Of a stretch of 64,000 bases of DNA, positions 62,500 to 64,000 are shown piece after piece. How positions within the stretch are numbered: position 1 is the first letter of the stretch; each line of letters starts with the position of its first letter. The translations under genes and the position numbers were made by a program. The notes below the pieces were generated by a model. The model ran no database searches. It was not told the origin of the DNA and saw nothing but the letters and a program-made list of their open reading frames with translations. The stretch spans positions 16,091,771-16,155,770 of the forward strand of contig NC_132893.1 of the NCBI RefSeq assembly GCF_030463535.1. Direction: 5' to 3'. Origin of the DNA: Salminus brasiliensis (Eukaryota; Chordata; Actinopteri; Characiformes; Bryconidae).

Positions 62500-63953
62500 T
62501 TGAGACATTATGACAAATCTTGTTGTTCTGTGTTAATTAGATTATTATTATATTATATTATATTATATTTTATTTTATTTCTTTAGCTCGTCCTAAAACC
62601 ACAGTTAGGGTTTTAGGTTAGTGTAATACTTGTTAACAGTCTGTTTGTTTGTTACATGTCATACTTGTGTTGCTCTCACCAAGTAAAATTCCTAAATAAA
62701 GAGATTGTGATTCAGATTCTGAACAGAAGTGGTAAAATCTGTAGCAGGTGCTTCGATGGGAAAGGCCTCCATGTTTTTTGTCCACCATGTCCTGCCCATT
62801 TGTCACTTAAAGACTGATTTACACCCTTACTTTTTGATATGGTAGATGAGATATGTGGCAGTTTGTTTTCTTTCCTTTTTCAGCAGCAGCCAACCCCCTT
62901 TTCTTATGTAAAGGTTACCGCGTGAGCGATGCTGAAAGTGGGTTGAGGTTACTTGAACATGGCCTACAAAAAGGCAGATGTTCAACTGTTATGGGAGGTA
63001 GACGGGAGTTTTATTAAGATTGTGTTTGGACAGCGTGACGGAGCTGAAATGCATTATCAAGCCATTCTTTTTGTCTGAGTCACGTTCACTCGGACTGCGT
63101 GAGAGAGTCCCGGTACTCTCTCTAGTGAGTTATTTATTCCTCTGTTTTGTAAACACTCCTACATTCCTTCTGGACTTCTCAATGGCTGCAAAAAGAAAAT
63201 GAAGATCAAAGTTGGCATATGTTTGTCTTTCTGTCTGTGTGTGTGAATATTGACTGTTTACCTATCTGTATTACCTCTCTCTGTCTATCTCTCTCTGTGT
63301 CCCTCTTTCATTCAATGTACAGATGTCTGTCTCTTCCCAACGAAGTGCCAACTGACAACATTGACACCCCTTTCACCAATAGATTCTGTTGCAATTCTCA
63401 CACACCCTTTCTCTGAAGGGTAACTTTGTAATCTAAATGGATAGGTGGGTTTTGCTGTTGCTGAACAGTCGTAATATGGTAGAGGAAACTGGCCAAATTG
63501 TTTAAGAGGAGAAACACAGAAACCAAGTTACTGTTAACATGAAAAAAAAGAACCCATATTTTGGCTTCTTACTTGTTCCTGACTGGAGAAGGCTCATGCT
63601 GCATTAGAGGGCAGGTTTTTGGACATTTCTTTACATGCTGCCACTTTGCCTACTCTTGTTACGTTCTCTTGTGTCCCAGTTTAAAACAGAAGCTAGGGCA
63701 CCGCCCTATTGCAAAAGTTTTTTTTCCTCACTCTGAATTGCATAAGACTTTGCTGACTCGTGTGTAGAATTTGCGTCACTGAGCGGGGCCAAACACACCC
63801 TATTAAACAATTACTCATTCAATCTCTCATACCAACTGATTTTGCTTGAATACGTTACCTCTGTTTACATGTATTGACCTGTGTGTGTATGAATGTTTGA
63901 AGAAAAAAAGGATTTAGCCATTTTATTCTGTTGGTCATCAACAGTATGTGTGT

Positions 63954-63956
<3 letters not shown>

Positions 63957-63990
<34 letters not shown>

Positions 63991-64000
63991 TGTGTGTGTG
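63957..64000. repeat. (AG)n microsatellite at the window end
   Basis: About 30 nt of AG followed by ATGTGTGTGTGTG, truncated by the window border. Confidence 0.95.

Larger units (their letters stand above)
53435..64000 (+). other. vmp1: vmp1 intron 4 (5' 10.6 kb only)
   Basis: Runs off the window. It contains a GC dinucleotide run (about 53787-53803), pyrimidine-rich tracts, a CTTTT microsatellite near 56190, two CTCF-like words, five AP-1 heptamers, two copies of the repeat also seen at 8651-8886, and an AG microsatellite at its end. None of the small frames shows a domain or a splice site matching vmp1. Confidence 0.8.

Noticed and set aside
53435-64000. vmp1 coding exon 5
   Set aside because: I looked for a GPHIAS-like start after an acceptor and found none; the exon must lie beyond the window.

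Overview
The window is vertebrate nuclear DNA, almost certainly from a ray-finned fish and probably an otophysan such as a characin or catfish. The evidence is small exons in AT-rich introns with GT...AG (and a few GC...AG) borders, long CA/GT, TA and CT/GA microsatellites, Tc1/mariner relics, hAT-type MITEs and a tRNA-derived SINE of a kind common in those fishes. Species assignment is inference. There are no operons, phage, CRISPR arrays or other prokaryotic features.

Three protein genes are present. (1) cltc, clathrin heavy chain, + strand, complete, 1661 to 41270. I could place 31 constitutive coding exons that join in frame into 5,040 nt (1,679 aa plus stop), and one 21-nt in-frame cassette microexon at 38285-38305. 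(2) ptrh2 (Bit1/PTH2), peptidyl-tRNA hydrolase 2, - strand, intronless CDS 43708 down to 43160, convergent with cltc. (3) vmp1 (TMEM49), ER autophagy membrane protein, + strand, head-to-head with ptrh2. Its first four coding exons (residues 1-143 of about 406) lie between 48045 and 53434; the rest of the gene is beyond the window. The cltc-ptrh2-vmp1 order matches the human 17q23 neighbourhood.

Layout: 1-1080, upstream flank with no recognisable gene; 1081-1660, cltc promoter and 5' UTR with a perfect CRE; 1661-41270, cltc; 41271-43159, convergent 3' UTRs; 43160-45660, ptrh2 and the ptrh2/vmp1 divergent promoter region; 45661-64000, vmp1 5' part, ending in an intron of more than 10.5 kb that holds AP-1 motifs, two CTCF-like motifs and two copies of a dispersed repeat.

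The cltc and vmp1 products both act in membrane traffic (clathrin coats; ER contact, autophagosome and lipid handling). ptrh2 is a mitochondrial/cytosolic peptidyl-tRNA hydrolase and anoikis factor. There is no sign that the three form a pathway; the linkage is conserved synteny. The most interesting details are the regulated-looking microexon in the clathrin trimerisation region (with PTB-like tracts and a downstream UGCAUG), two GC-AG introns in one housekeeping gene, a 3' splice site whose pyrimidine tract is replaced by a long TG repeat, a perfect 20-bp hairpin inside a deleted Tc1 element, and a cluster of AP-1 motifs in the vmp1 intron. I found no convincing wholly new system.
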